The notes under the pieces were generated by a model. That model was not told the DNA's origin and ran no database searches. It saw only the letters and a program-made list of their open reading frames with translations. This document shows, one piece after another, positions 1 to 7,477 of a stretch of DNA of 17,958 nucleotides (its first letter is position 1; each line of letters opens with the position of its first letter). Both the position numbers and the translations under genes were made by a program. The stretch covers positions 1-17,958 of the forward strand of contig JAAXXA010000006.1 in the NCBI GenBank assembly GCA_013334735.1. Direction: 5' to 3'. This DNA is from Bacteroidota bacterium (GTDB lineage Bacteria > Bacteroidota > Bacteroidia > Bacteroidales > CG2-30-32-10).

Positions 1-21
1 TTCTTTACGGCTAAAGAACAT
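1..21 (-). CDS. possible 5' end of a gene leaving the left edge
   Basis: On the minus strand an ATG at 21-19 opens a frame that runs off the left edge of the window (MFFSRKE, seven codons visible). The 84-base stretch between it and the aminopeptidase stop is what one would expect of an intergenic gap. Only seven residues are visible, so no family can be named, and the frame may be chance. The plus strand is also open from base 1 to a TAG at 82-84, so a gene ending there cannot be excluded. Confidence 0.2.
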
Positions 22-105
22 CAAAACAATGACAAGAAAAATTTAACCTTAGTTTTACATATTTATACTATTGATAAACATTAGTTTGTGGCAGGAAAAG
101 CTTCA

Positions 106-1395
106 TTATTTTTTCATAATTTCTTCAATTTCCTCAACTTCAAGAGGAATATTTTCCATTAAATCGACAGGATGGGTTTCGGTAACAAGAATATCGTTTT
201 CTATTCTAACGCCAATACCTTCTTCGGGGATATAAATTCCAGGTTCGCAGGAAAACACCATACCCGGCTTAATTGTTTCCTGTTTAGATCCAACATCGTG
301 AACATCTAAACCCATAAAATGTGAAGTTCCATGCATATAATATTTGAAATACATTGGTTTCAAAGGATCCTGCTTTTTAACATCCTCGTCTGTATATAAA
401 CGGAGTTTGATTAATTCTTCATTCATTATTTTGCAAACTTCGGTGTGGTAGGCATCAATAGTAGTACCTTGTACAAGCATTTTTTTCGCTTCTTTCATAA
501 CAAACAAGCAAGCATTATAAACTTCTTTTTGCCTTTTTGAAAACTTACCGTTAACCGGAATAGTACGACTAAGATCACCTGCATAGTTAGCGTATTCAGC
601 TCCAAAATCCAGTAACAGAAGGTCTCCGTTATTACATACTTTATTATTTTCGATGTAGTGAAGCACACAAGCGCTTTTCCCGGAAGCAATTATCGGATAA
701 TAGGCATGCCCGTTCGACCTGTTTTTAATAAATTCATGAGTTATTTCAGCTTCCACCTCATATTCCATTACACCGGGCTTTACAAAATTCAGTACTCTTT
801 GGAATGCTTTACCTGTAATATTAGCAGCTTCTTTAATTAAGTTTATTTCGATATGTGATTTGATAGTTCTAAGTTTATTAAGAATTGGCGCTGAACGTTC
901 GTATTTATGTAAAGGATAGCTTAACATAAGTTCCCTTACAAACCTTTGATCGCGATGAGGAACAGGGCTTGAATAACGAGGATTTTCATTTGTATTTAGA
1001 TAAACATATTCGCAAGCTGCCATAACTTCTTTTAATGCAGCATCAAAAGCATCAAGCCAGAAAACATTTTTAATTCCGGAAACGGCTGCCGCTTCTTCTT
1101 TTGAATATTTTTTCCCGTACCAAACAGCTATATGTTCATTTGTTTCTTCCACAAACAAAGCTTCACGGAATTTTGGATTTTCACAATCGGGGAAAATTAA
1201 AAGAATACTTTTTGCCTGATCTATTCCTGTAAGGTAAAAAAAATTAGAATTTTGTCGAAAAGGAAATTCCTGATCTCCATTACGATACATATCGTCATTT
1301 GAGTTAAATACTGCTACCGAATTTGGTTTGATTTTTTTTATGTAACGTTCTCTGTTGGAGATAAATAAATTTTTATCTATTGGTAAGTATTTCAT
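106..1395 (-). CDS. pepP: Xaa-Pro aminopeptidase (aminopeptidase P, M24B)
   Basis: A cytosolic metallopeptidase that removes an N-terminal residue preceding proline, used in peptide turnover. The 429-residue protein has the family's two-part build: an N-terminal AMP_N-type domain (about residues 1-135) and a C-terminal pita-bread catalytic domain (about 175-425). All five M24 metal ligands are visible: Asp263 in LLDFGAE, Asp274 in YAGDLSRT, His359 in HGTSHFMG, Glu384 in SCEPGIY and Glu399 in VRIENDI. Length is normal for aminopeptidase P. The start MKYLPIDKNLF is chosen because the family N-terminus begins close to this point and no open extension is evident. The gene stands alone, divergent from the sdhC operon, with a 222-base gap holding a short tandem repeat just upstream of its start. 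I found no good TAnnTTTG box for it. Confidence 0.95.
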   Translation of the reverse strand: MKYLPIDKNLFISNRERYIKKIKPNSVAVFNSNDDMYRNGDQEFPFRQNSNFFYLTGIDQAKSILLIFPDCENPKFREALFVEETNEHIAVWYGKKYSKEEAAAVSGIKNVFWLDAFDAALKEVMAACEYVYLNTNENPRYSSPVPHRDQRFVRELMLSYPLHKYERSAPILNKLRTIKSHIEINLIKEAANITGKAFQRVLNFVKPGVMEYEVEAEITHEFIKNRSNGHAYYPIIASGKSACVLHYIENNKVCNNGDLLLLDFGAEYANYAGDLSRTIPVNGKFSKRQKEVYNACLFVMKEAKKMLVQGTTIDAYHTEVCKIMNEELIKLRLYTDEDVKKQDPLKPMYFKYYMHGTSHFMGLDVHDVGSKQETIKPGMVFSCEPGIYIPEEGIGVRIENDILVTETHPVDLMENIPLEVEEIEEIMKK

Positions 1396-1408
1396 AGTGA
1401 GAGTGAGT

Positions 1409-1450
1409 ATAAAGTTTATAAAGTTGTAAAGTTAATAAAGTTATAAAGTT
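1409..1450. repeat. degenerate tandem repeat of an ATAAAGTT unit
   Basis: Five imperfect copies of an 8-9 base unit (TATAAAGTT, TATAAAGTT, GTAAAGTT, ATAAAGTT, ATAAAGTT) lie 14-55 bases upstream of the pepP start. A related AAAAGTT array sits at the same relative place before the tryptophanase start (8864-8893). It would fall in the pepP leader or promoter region. Its function is not known. Confidence 0.6.
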
Positions 1451-1617
1451 AGAACTATATCAAAAAATAAAAAATATTGTTTTTTTCTTGGTAAATTGAA
1501 TCCAAAATCTCAATTTTGCTTTAATTTAGAAATCAAATAATTATTTGTTATTTTTATTACAAATAAACAATTATTTTTAAGAAATAGGAAACTTTTATTT
1601 GTTAAAATTATAAAATT

Positions 1618-2286
1618 ATGAGCATTACATTATTAAAATTTTCATCTATCACTAAAAAAATCACAATGTCGCTTGCCGGATTATTTCTGGTGGTATTCCT
1701 GCTTGTGCACCTTGGTATTAACCTTTGTCTGCTCAGAAACGATGGAGGCGACTGGTTCAATGCAGCGTCGCAATTTATGAGTTCCAATTATATTGTTAAG
1801 GTATTTGAAATTGTACTGTTTGGATGTATTTTACTCCATATAACAGTTGGAGTTATTCTTACTCTCCAAAACTGGGCTGCTCGTCCGATAGGTTATTATA
1901 AACCAAATCGTTCAGAAACATCATTTTTTTCCAAATACATGATATGGACAGGTTTAGTTGTTTTTTTATTTCTGCTTATACATTTTATGAATTTTTATTT
2001 TGTAAAACTTGGTATCGTTCCCGTTCCTGAAGGAGCTGCTGATAAGCACGATTTTTATACTATGGCTATTAACCTATTTTCTACGCCTTTGTATTCCATT
2101 ATTTATATTGTTTTGATTGCAATAATAGGGGTTCATTTAAACCACGCATTCCATTCGGCTTTTCAAACATTAGGACTAAATCACAATAAATATAATTATG
2201 TAATAAAATTAGCTGCAACGGTATATTCAATAATAGTTTGCGGAGGCTTTATAGTAATACCGGTATATTTTTTATTTTTCTTTTAA
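1618..2286 (+). CDS. sdhC: succinate dehydrogenase/fumarate reductase cytochrome b subunit
   Basis: Membrane anchor of a type-B succinate:menaquinone oxidoreductase, which in anaerobic Bacteroidota mostly works as fumarate reductase (frdC in that naming). It passes electrons between menaquinol and the flavoprotein/iron-sulfur dimer. The 222-residue protein shows five hydrophobic segments (about 18-40, 58-82, 108-130, 155-177, 196-221), as expected for the single-subunit, di-haem family. Candidate haem-ligand histidines lie inside helices: His31 (LLVHLG), His74 (LLHITVG), His122 (LIHFMN) and His173 or His176 (GVHLNHAFHS). The N-terminal MSITLLKFSSITKKITMSLAG matches the usual start, in which a short amphipathic stretch precedes helix 1. 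It heads the operon C-(lipoprotein)-A-B. The bases before the start are very AT-rich and no exact TAnnTTTG box was found. Confidence 0.95.
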   Translation: MSITLLKFSSITKKITMSLAGLFLVVFLLVHLGINLCLLRNDGGDWFNAASQFMSSNYIVKVFEIVLFGCILLHITVGVILTLQNWAARPIGYYKPNRSETSFFSKYMIWTGLVVFLFLLIHFMNFYFVKLGIVPVPEGAADKHDFYTMAINLFSTPLYSIIYIVLIAIIGVHLNHAFHSAFQTLGLNHNKYNYVIKLAATVYSIIVCGGFIVIPVYFLFFF

Positions 2287-2345
2287 ATAAAACTATTAAT
2301 TCATATTCGTTTAATTTAAATTGAGGATATATTCACTATTATACT

Positions 2346-2861
2346 ATGACGAAAAACGCTTTTATATTATATTTTTTTTTACTATATATTTTAGTTTTAT
2401 TGTTTTCATGTAACAATTCTGTTTCATACAAGACAGACAAATTATCTTCCGATAGACAACAATCAATAAAAGCAATGATAGGCATTGATAAAGTTGAATG
2501 TGGTGATACAACGTATCTTGATAGTGTGTTCTTAAAAACTAACATGGAAAATTATTCAACAACCACAAAAAGGTGGCTTTTCAATGGAAAAAGTCTTATG
2601 TTAAAAGGAAATAATTTTTTTAAAACAAAAGGAATAGTACCGGACGAAAAGACAGCTGCTGATATTGCTTATATTTATTTGAAAAATATTTATGGAGAAC
2701 AATCTATAAGAAATGAACTTCCTCTTATTGTCTTTTCTGTTAATAGTTATTGGTTTATAGAAGGGACATTCAAAGATGAAGGAATGTCTAATGGAGGTGT
2801 GGCAGAGATATTAATAAATAAAACTGATGGGAAAGTAATTCATGTTTCTCATGGAAAATAA
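2346..2861 (+). CDS. lipoprotein with NTF2-fold immunity-like C-terminal domain
   Basis: A 171-residue predicted lipoprotein. An N-terminal hydrophobic segment (about 7-20) ends in a lipobox LLFSC with lipidation at Cys22, so it should sit on a membrane facing the periplasm or surface. Residues about 96-171 resemble the NTF2 fold immunity domain (Imm-NTF2-2 type): VPDEKTAADIAYIYLKNIYG, then a WFIEGTF strand, and a close GGVAEILINKTDGKVIHVSHGK-like ending, of which the GG, the DGK and the terminal SHGK are typical. Proteins with this domain are often, but not always, immunity proteins against polymorphic toxins; many are of unknown role. It lies between sdhC and sdhA, 59 bases after the first and 136 bases before the second, all in one direction. 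No toxin gene is visible nearby. The placement looks like an insertion into a normally compact operon. The function is unknown. Confidence 0.85.
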   Translation: MTKNAFILYFFLLYILVLLFSCNNSVSYKTDKLSSDRQQSIKAMIGIDKVECGDTTYLDSVFLKTNMENYSTTTKRWLFNGKSLMLKGNNFFKTKGIVPDEKTAADIAYIYLKNIYGEQSIRNELPLIVFSVNSYWFIEGTFKDEGMSNGGVAEILINKTDGKVIHVSHGK

Positions 2862-2890
2862 AATGTTATAATTTAATATCCAATTATGAA

Positions 2891-2958
2891 TATCGAATTT
2901 CCAATAACCAAGTCTTACTTCATTATTCAATATTGAATGTTGGATATTTTAAATTAAT
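2891..2958 (+). repeat. dispersed intergenic repeat, copy A (pair with 16651-16710)
   Basis: About 60 bases here match 16651-16710 in inverted orientation: both carry TTTCCAATnACCAAGTC, TACTTCATnATTCAA, TGTTGGATATT and AAATTAAT in the same order. Copy A has an extra TATTGAA that creates a 14-base perfect palindrome, ATTCAATATTGAAT, at 2925-2938. It lies between the lipoprotein stop and the sdhA start, in the same orientation relative to the downstream gene as copy B. Confidence 0.85.
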
Positions 2959-2997
2959 TTATTTCAAGTTTGCATTTAACATAACAGTAGAATATAT

Positions 2998-4935
2998 ATG
3001 ACAACACTGAATTCAAAAGTACCCGAAGGACCTATATCTCAAAAATGGTCGAATTATAAATCTACAGGCAAATTAGTTAATCCTTCCAACAAGAGGAAAC
3101 TTGATATTGTTGTGGTGGGTACCGGATTAGCGGGAGCTTCTGCTGCTGCTGCATTAGGCGAGGCCGGTTACAATGTAAAAATATTTTGCTATCAGGACAG
3201 CCCCCGCCGCGCTCATAGTATCGCTGCTCAGGGTGGAATTAATGCCGCTAAAAACTATCAGAACGATGGAGACAGTGTTTACAGACTTTTTTACGATACT
3301 GTTAAAGGAGGAGACTATCGCGCTAGGGAAGCCAATGTATATCGTTTGGCAGAGGTTAGTAATTCAATAATTGACCAATGTGTTGCTCAAGGGGTTCCTT
3401 TTGCCCGTGAATATGGCGGATTACTTGACAACCGTTCTTTCGGAGGCGCCCAGGTTTCGCGTACTTTTTATGCAAGAGGGCAAACAGGACAACAATTGTT
3501 GTTGGGTGCTTATAGCGCTTTAAGCCGTCAGATAGCAAAAGGAACGGTTCAGTTATACAACCGCCGCGATATGCTGGATGTAGTGATTGTTGACGGTAAA
3601 GCAAGAGGGATTATCGTGAGAAATCTTGTTACGGGAGAAATAGAAAAATATTTCGGACATGCTGTAGTGCTTGCTACTGGAGGATATGGTAATGCTTATT
3701 ATCTTTCAACCAATGCAATTGGGTCTAACGCAACTCCTATATGGAAAGCTTATAAAAAAGGCGCTTTTTTCGGAAATCCCTGCTTTACTCAAATACATCC
3801 TACATGTATTCCTGTTCACGGCGATTATCAGTCGAAGCTTACATTGATGAGCGAAAGCTTAAGAAATGACGGCAGGATATGGGTGCCAAAAAAACTTGAA
3901 GACGCTGAAAAGCTTCGTAACAAACAAATGAAAGCCAACGATATTCCGGAAGCTGACCGCGATTATTATCTTGAAAGAAGATACCCTGCATTCGGGAACC
4001 TTGTACCCCGTGATGTTGCATCAAGAGCGGCAAAAGAAAGATGCGATGCAGGTTATGGCGTAGGCTCCGGCTTTGCAGTTTATCTGGATTTTGCTGATTC
4101 AATAAAACGATTAGGGAGGAATGAAATAGAAGCCAGATATGGCAATCTTTTTCAGATGTACGAAAAAATCGTTGACGAAAACGGTTATGTAAACCCAATG
4201 ATGATATATCCTGCCGTACATTATACCATGGGAGGTTTGTGGGTTGATTATAATCTTATGACCACTGTTCCCGGCTTGTATGCGCTTGGCGAATGTAATT
4301 TTTCTGACCATGGAGCTAACAGGCTTGGCGCTTCTGCTTTAATGCAGGGTTTAGCCGATGGTTATTTTGTATTGCCTTATACTATTGCTGACTATCTCGC
4401 CGGTGAAATTCACACTAAACGTATGCCTACTGATATAAAAGAATTCTCAGATGCTGAAAAAGATGTTAAAGAAAATGTTGAAAAGCTTGTTTCTATTAAG
4501 GGTAAGCAATCTGTTGATGAAATTCATAAAAAACTTGGGAAAATAATGTGGGAAAACTGTGGTATGGGGAGGAATGAAGAACGTTTGAAAAAAGCGCTTC
4601 AACTTATCCCCGAATTACGTAATGAATTCTGGAAAGATGTTAAGATTACAGGCGATAAAAATGAATTTAACCCCGAAATTGAAAAAGCAGGACGTGTTGC
4701 CGATTTTCTTGAATTAGGAGAACTTATAGTACGAGATGCTCTTAACAGAAAAGAATCCTGTGGAGGTCATTTTCGCGAGGAAATGCAAACAGAAGAAGGC
4801 GAAGCAAAACGCGATGATGAAAATTTTAAATATGTTGCTGCATGGGAGTTTAAAGGTATTGACGCTGAACCTGAATTACACAAAGAACAGCTTGAATTTA
4901 ATGAAATTAAGATTGCTCAAAGAAATTATAAATAA
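2998..4935 (+). CDS. sdhA: succinate dehydrogenase/fumarate reductase flavoprotein subunit
   Basis: Catalytic subunit that interconverts succinate and fumarate on covalently bound FAD, on the cytoplasmic face of the membrane (also called frdA). In 645 residues one sees the dinucleotide-binding GTGLAGASAA (about 41-50), the FAD-linking histidine His73 in RAHSIAAQGG, substrate-site residues His267 (QIHPTCIP), Glu286 and Arg289 in SESLRNDGR, the proton-shuttle Arg338 in VPRDVASR, His408 in AVHYTMGG and Arg442 in ANRLGASAL. The C-terminal helical cap (about 470-645) is complete. Length fits the Bacteroidota/epsilonproteobacterial type-B enzyme. It is preceded by a repeat-containing gap and followed by 329 bases of repeats before sdhB, whereas these genes normally sit close together. 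A long antisense frame within it (3839-4198) is a shadow. Confidence 0.97.
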   Translation: MTTLNSKVPEGPISQKWSNYKSTGKLVNPSNKRKLDIVVVGTGLAGASAAAALGEAGYNVKIFCYQDSPRRAHSIAAQGGINAAKNYQNDGDSVYRLFYDTVKGGDYRAREANVYRLAEVSNSIIDQCVAQGVPFAREYGGLLDNRSFGGAQVSRTFYARGQTGQQLLLGAYSALSRQIAKGTVQLYNRRDMLDVVIVDGKARGIIVRNLVTGEIEKYFGHAVVLATGGYGNAYYLSTNAIGSNATPIWKAYKKGAFFGNPCFTQIHPTCIPVHGDYQSKLTLMSESLRNDGRIWVPKKLEDAEKLRNKQMKANDIPEADRDYYLERRYPAFGNLVPRDVASRAAKERCDAGYGVGSGFAVYLDFADSIKRLGRNEIEARYGNLFQMYEKIVDENGYVNPMMIYPAVHYTMGGLWVDYNLMTTVPGLYALGECNFSDHGANRLGASALMQGLADGYFVLPYTIADYLAGEIHTKRMPTDIKEFSDAEKDVKENVEKLVSIKGKQSVDEIHKKLGKIMWENCGMGRNEERLKKALQLIPELRNEFWKDVKITGDKNEFNPEIEKAGRVADFLELGELIVRDALNRKESCGGHFREEMQTEEGEAKRDDENFKYVAAWEFKGIDAEPELHKEQLEFNEIKIAQRNYK

Positions 4936-4948
4936 CTAATAAGTACTT

Positions 4949-5230
4949 AAAGTGCCTAAGTGCTTGTTAAGTAATAAACTATACAAATCTTTTAAAGAAT
5001 GCAAAATTCAAACTGTAAATTGCAAAATGTAAAATGGTAGTAAACACAAGAGATTTAAATTTAAAATTTGCATTTTAAAATTTGCACTTTGCAATATAAT
5101 TTGACAAGGTTATTATATAACAAATACTAAAGGTTGGAGTGCCTAAAGTAGTTTAAAAAATAAGTTATAATACTGAGAACATTAAAAATAGATAAACAAT
5201 AATTCTTATCGGGTCTAAACTTTAGGCACT
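4949..5230. repeat. nested inverted repeats filling the sdhA-sdhB gap
   Basis: The 329-base gap 4936-5264 holds no credible gene. A word AGTGCCTAA occurs at 4950-4958 and 5138-5146, and AGTGCCTAAAGT (5138-5149) has a perfect 12-base inverted partner, ACTTTAGGCACT, at 5219-5230. Between these lies an inner pair of A/T words: ATTGCAAA (5019-5026) faces TTTGCAAT (5088-5095), and the 16-mer CATTTTAAAATTTGCA (5071-5086) recurs inverted at 7255-7270 inside the 7191-7465 element. The arrangement suggests repeats inserted or expanded inside the operon. Co-transcription of sdhB would have to pass through these dyads. Confidence 0.75.
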
Positions 5231-5264
5231 AATTCGTTACAATTATTAAAAAAAATATTAAATC

Positions 5265-6062
5265 ATGGATTTAACATTAAAAATCTGGAGACAAAAAAAC
5301 GCCAAAACAAAAGGCAAATTTGTAACTTATCAGATAAGCGGTATATCGCCTGATTGCTCATTTCTGGAAATGCTTGATCAGTTGAATGAAAAACTTATAA
5401 GCGAAAATACAGATGCTGTAGATTATACTAAATGCCCGGCTTCATTCGATCACGACTGCCGCGAGGGTATATGCGGTATGTGCGGTTTGTTTATAAATGG
5501 TCGCCCCCATGGACCGGATAGCGGTATCACTACTTGTCAGCTTCACATGAGAAAATTTAAAGATGGAGATACTATTGTTATTGAACCATGGCGTTCCAAG
5601 GCATTTCCAATAATAAAAGATTTGCTTGTTGATCGCTCGGCATTTGATAAAATAATTCAAGCCGGAGGTTATGTTTCTGTTAATACAGGCGGCGTACCGG
5701 ATGCCAATGCAATTCCTATAAGTAAGCGCAATTCCGAACTCGCAATGGATGCAGCAGCATGTATAGGTTGTGGCGCTTGTGTTGCAGCTTGCGCGAATGC
5801 TTCAGCTATGCTTTTTGTTTCAGCAAAAGTTTCACAACTGGCTCTATTACCACAAGGGAAAGTTGAATCAAAAGAACGTGTACAGAAGATGGTTAAGGAA
5901 ATGGATAAGCTGGGTTTTGGAAACTGTTCTAACACTTATGCCTGTGAAGCTGAATGTCCCAAATTAGTAAACCGTTCGAATATTGCGCGTATGAACAGGG
6001 AATTTATGTTTGCAAAATTATGCTACGAAAAAGAAGCGCAACGTGCGGCTGGTGGAGCTTAA
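5265..6062 (+). CDS. sdhB: succinate dehydrogenase/fumarate reductase iron-sulfur subunit
   Basis: Electron-wire subunit (also frdB) linking the flavoprotein to the haem/quinone subunit. The 265-residue protein has an N-terminal plant-ferredoxin-like domain with [2Fe-2S] cysteines Cys65, Cys70, Cys73 and Cys91 (DCREGICGMCG ... TTCQLH). A C-terminal domain carries CIGCGACVAAC (Cys166, 169, 172, 176) and CSNTYACEAECP (Cys221, 227, 231). By family rule Cys166/169/172/231 hold the [4Fe-4S] cluster and Cys176/221/227 the [3Fe-4S] cluster, so all three centres look intact. The spacing Cys73-x17-Cys91 is longer than in the E. coli enzyme. The start MDLTLKIWRQKN matches the family. It ends the operon and converges on ruvB across a 46-base gap with a hairpin. 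Confidence 0.97.
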   Translation: MDLTLKIWRQKNAKTKGKFVTYQISGISPDCSFLEMLDQLNEKLISENTDAVDYTKCPASFDHDCREGICGMCGLFINGRPHGPDSGITTCQLHMRKFKDGDTIVIEPWRSKAFPIIKDLLVDRSAFDKIIQAGGYVSVNTGGVPDANAIPISKRNSELAMDAAACIGCGACVAACANASAMLFVSAKVSQLALLPQGKVESKERVQKMVKEMDKLGFGNCSNTYACEAECPKLVNRSNIARMNREFMFAKLCYEKEAQRAAGGA

Positions 6063-6076
6063 TAAATAATGAATAA

Positions 6077-6107
6077 CCCCGAGGCAGAGCCTTGAGGAAT
6101 TCTTTTG
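6077..6107. terminator. hairpin between convergent sdhB and ruvB
   Basis: CCCCGAGGC, an AGA loop and GCCTTGAGG (6077-6097) can pair, with one G-T wobble and a mismatch near the base. It is followed by TTCTTTTGATT. It lies 14 bases after the sdhB stop and just beyond the ruvB stop, so it could terminate transcription from both sides. The T tract is interrupted, so strength is uncertain. Confidence 0.4.
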
Positions 6108-6108
6108 A

Positions 6109-7137
6109 TTAAAACAGATTTCCCTGCTGTAGCGGTCTGATTTTCCCAATATGAGTATAAGCTTTTTCTGTAGCCTCTCTACCCCTTGATGTGCGGTTAA
6201 TGTAGCCTTCCTGCACAAGAAAAGGTTCATAAACTTCTTCAATAGTACCTGCATCTTCGCCCACAACAGTAGCAATTGTAGAAATACCAACAGGACCGCC
6301 TTTAAATTTTTCGACAATAGTGGAAAGGATTTTATTATCCATTTCGTCCAATCCGTTCTCGTCAACATTCAATGCTTTTAAGGCATAGTGAGCTATTTCC
6401 AGATTTATAATACCATCGCCTTTTATTTGCGCAAAATCGCGCACTCTGCGGAGTAAGGCATTTGCAATACGTGGGGTGCCACGACTTCTGCGTGCAATTT
6501 CGAAAGCAGCATCGGGCTTTATTTCTACTCTTATAATAGAAGCGGAGCGGTTAACAATTTTCAAAAGCAATGCTGAATCATAATACGATAATCGTGAGTT
6601 TATGCCAAACCTTGCACGTAAGGGAGAAGTAAGCAAACCTGAACGTGTGGTAGCACCTATCAGCGTAAAAGGATTTAAGCTTATCTGTATGCTTCTGGCA
6701 TTTGGACCAGACTCAATCATGATGTCAATCTTATAATCTTCCATTGCCGAATAAAGATATTCTTCGATAACAGGGCTCAAACGGTGTATTTCGTCAATAA
6801 ACAGCACATCGTTTGTTTCAAGATTGGTAAGCAAACCTGCCAGATCGCCAGGTTTATCAAGCACCGGACCGGATGTAACTTTTATTCCAACACCCATTTC
6901 GTTGGCTATAATATGCGCAAGAGTTGTTTTGCCCAATCCGGGAGGACCATGCAGTAAAACATGATCAAGTGCCTCTTCTCTTTGTTTGGCGGCTAATACA
7001 AATACTTTAAGATTTTCCACTACCTGATGCTGCCCTGTAAAACTACCAAAGTCCGGTGGACGCAATAATTTTTCAAACTCCCTCTCGGCGGGTGTAAGAT
7101 TAGTTTTTTCGGGATCTAAATTTGGATTATCGGTCAT
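6109..7137 (-). CDS. ruvB: Holliday junction branch migration helicase RuvB
   Basis: Motor ATPase of the RuvAB complex that drives branch migration of Holliday junctions before RuvC cleavage. The 342-residue protein has all family marks: Walker A GPPGLGKT (64-71), Walker B VLFIDEIH (111-118), sensor 1 GATTRSG (161-167), arginine-finger region LRARFG (173-178), sensor 2 RGTPRIAN (219-226), and a C-terminal winged-helix domain (about 260-334) with GGPVGISTIA and RTSRGREAT. Length is normal. It stands as a single minus-strand gene. The upstream 340-base gap is largely a 275-base terminal-inverted-repeat element. No ruvA or ruvC is adjacent, as is usual in Bacteroidota. Confidence 0.98.
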   Translation of the reverse strand: MTDNPNLDPEKTNLTPAEREFEKLLRPPDFGSFTGQHQVVENLKVFVLAAKQREEALDHVLLHGPPGLGKTTLAHIIANEMGVGIKVTSGPVLDKPGDLAGLLTNLETNDVLFIDEIHRLSPVIEEYLYSAMEDYKIDIMIESGPNARSIQISLNPFTLIGATTRSGLLTSPLRARFGINSRLSYYDSALLLKIVNRSASIIRVEIKPDAAFEIARRSRGTPRIANALLRRVRDFAQIKGDGIINLEIAHYALKALNVDENGLDEMDNKILSTIVEKFKGGPVGISTIATVVGEDAGTIEEVYEPFLVQEGYINRTSRGREATEKAYTHIGKIRPLQQGNLF

Positions 7138-7190
7138 GTAAGTATTTGAAATATTTTACTAAATTACAAATAAAATTTGGTTTGAAAAAA

Positions 7191-7465
7191 ATAGCCACAG
7201 ATTCACAGATTAATTATGAGTTCGTCAAAAAGCAGAAAATATTAAAATATTTAATGCAAATTTTAAAATGTAAAATCTAAAGTGCAAAATAAAAAAAAAC
7301 ATTTTGTGTACTGATAATTATAACTTATGTTAAGCAAATCTAATAAAAAAGAGATTCCTTATTCCGAAAATTAGTGAGAAATCTCTTTAAAAGATGCTGT
7401 TATTTTTTGGTTATTTTTCGCAACATTACAAATAAGCATTAATTAATCTGTGAATCTGTGGCTAT
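7191..7465. mobile_element. MITE-like element with 26-bp perfect terminal inverted repeats
   Basis: Bases 7191-7216 and 7440-7465 are exact reverse complements over 26 bases (left end begins ATAGCCACAGATTCACAG). The match stops abruptly on both sides. The 275-base unit encodes no protein. It contains a second dyad (7348-7356 / 7380-7388) and a TGCAAATTTTAAAATG word (7255-7270) shared, inverted, with the sdhA-sdhB gap. I see no clear target-site duplication. The right end lies 12 bases from the tryptophanase stop. It could be a non-autonomous mobile element or a REP-like repeat pair; two independent insertions of one short repeat in opposite orientation would look the same. Confidence 0.6.
7345..7390 (-). 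terminator. probable rho-independent terminator of tnaA
   Basis: On the minus strand AAAGAGATT (from 7388) pairs with AATCTCTTT (to 7348), a perfect 9-base stem with a 23-base loop, and the stem runs straight into a T run (7345-7350 read on the minus strand). It lies about 90 bases beyond the tnaA stop and inside the terminal-inverted-repeat element. The loop is long, so efficiency is uncertain. Confidence 0.45.
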
Positions 7466-7477
7466 CTTAAACTAAAA

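Noticed and set aside
3839..4198. A 119-codon open frame antisense to sdhA
   Set aside because: It lies wholly inside a strongly conserved flavoprotein gene, its translation is rich in residues typical of antisense shadow (Leu, Arg, His, Gln) and it has no family likeness.
6018..6368. A 116-codon minus-strand frame overlapping the ruvB 3' half and the sdhB end
   Set aside because: It is out of frame with ruvB, whose full-length protein is conserved, and it runs into sdhB on the other strand.
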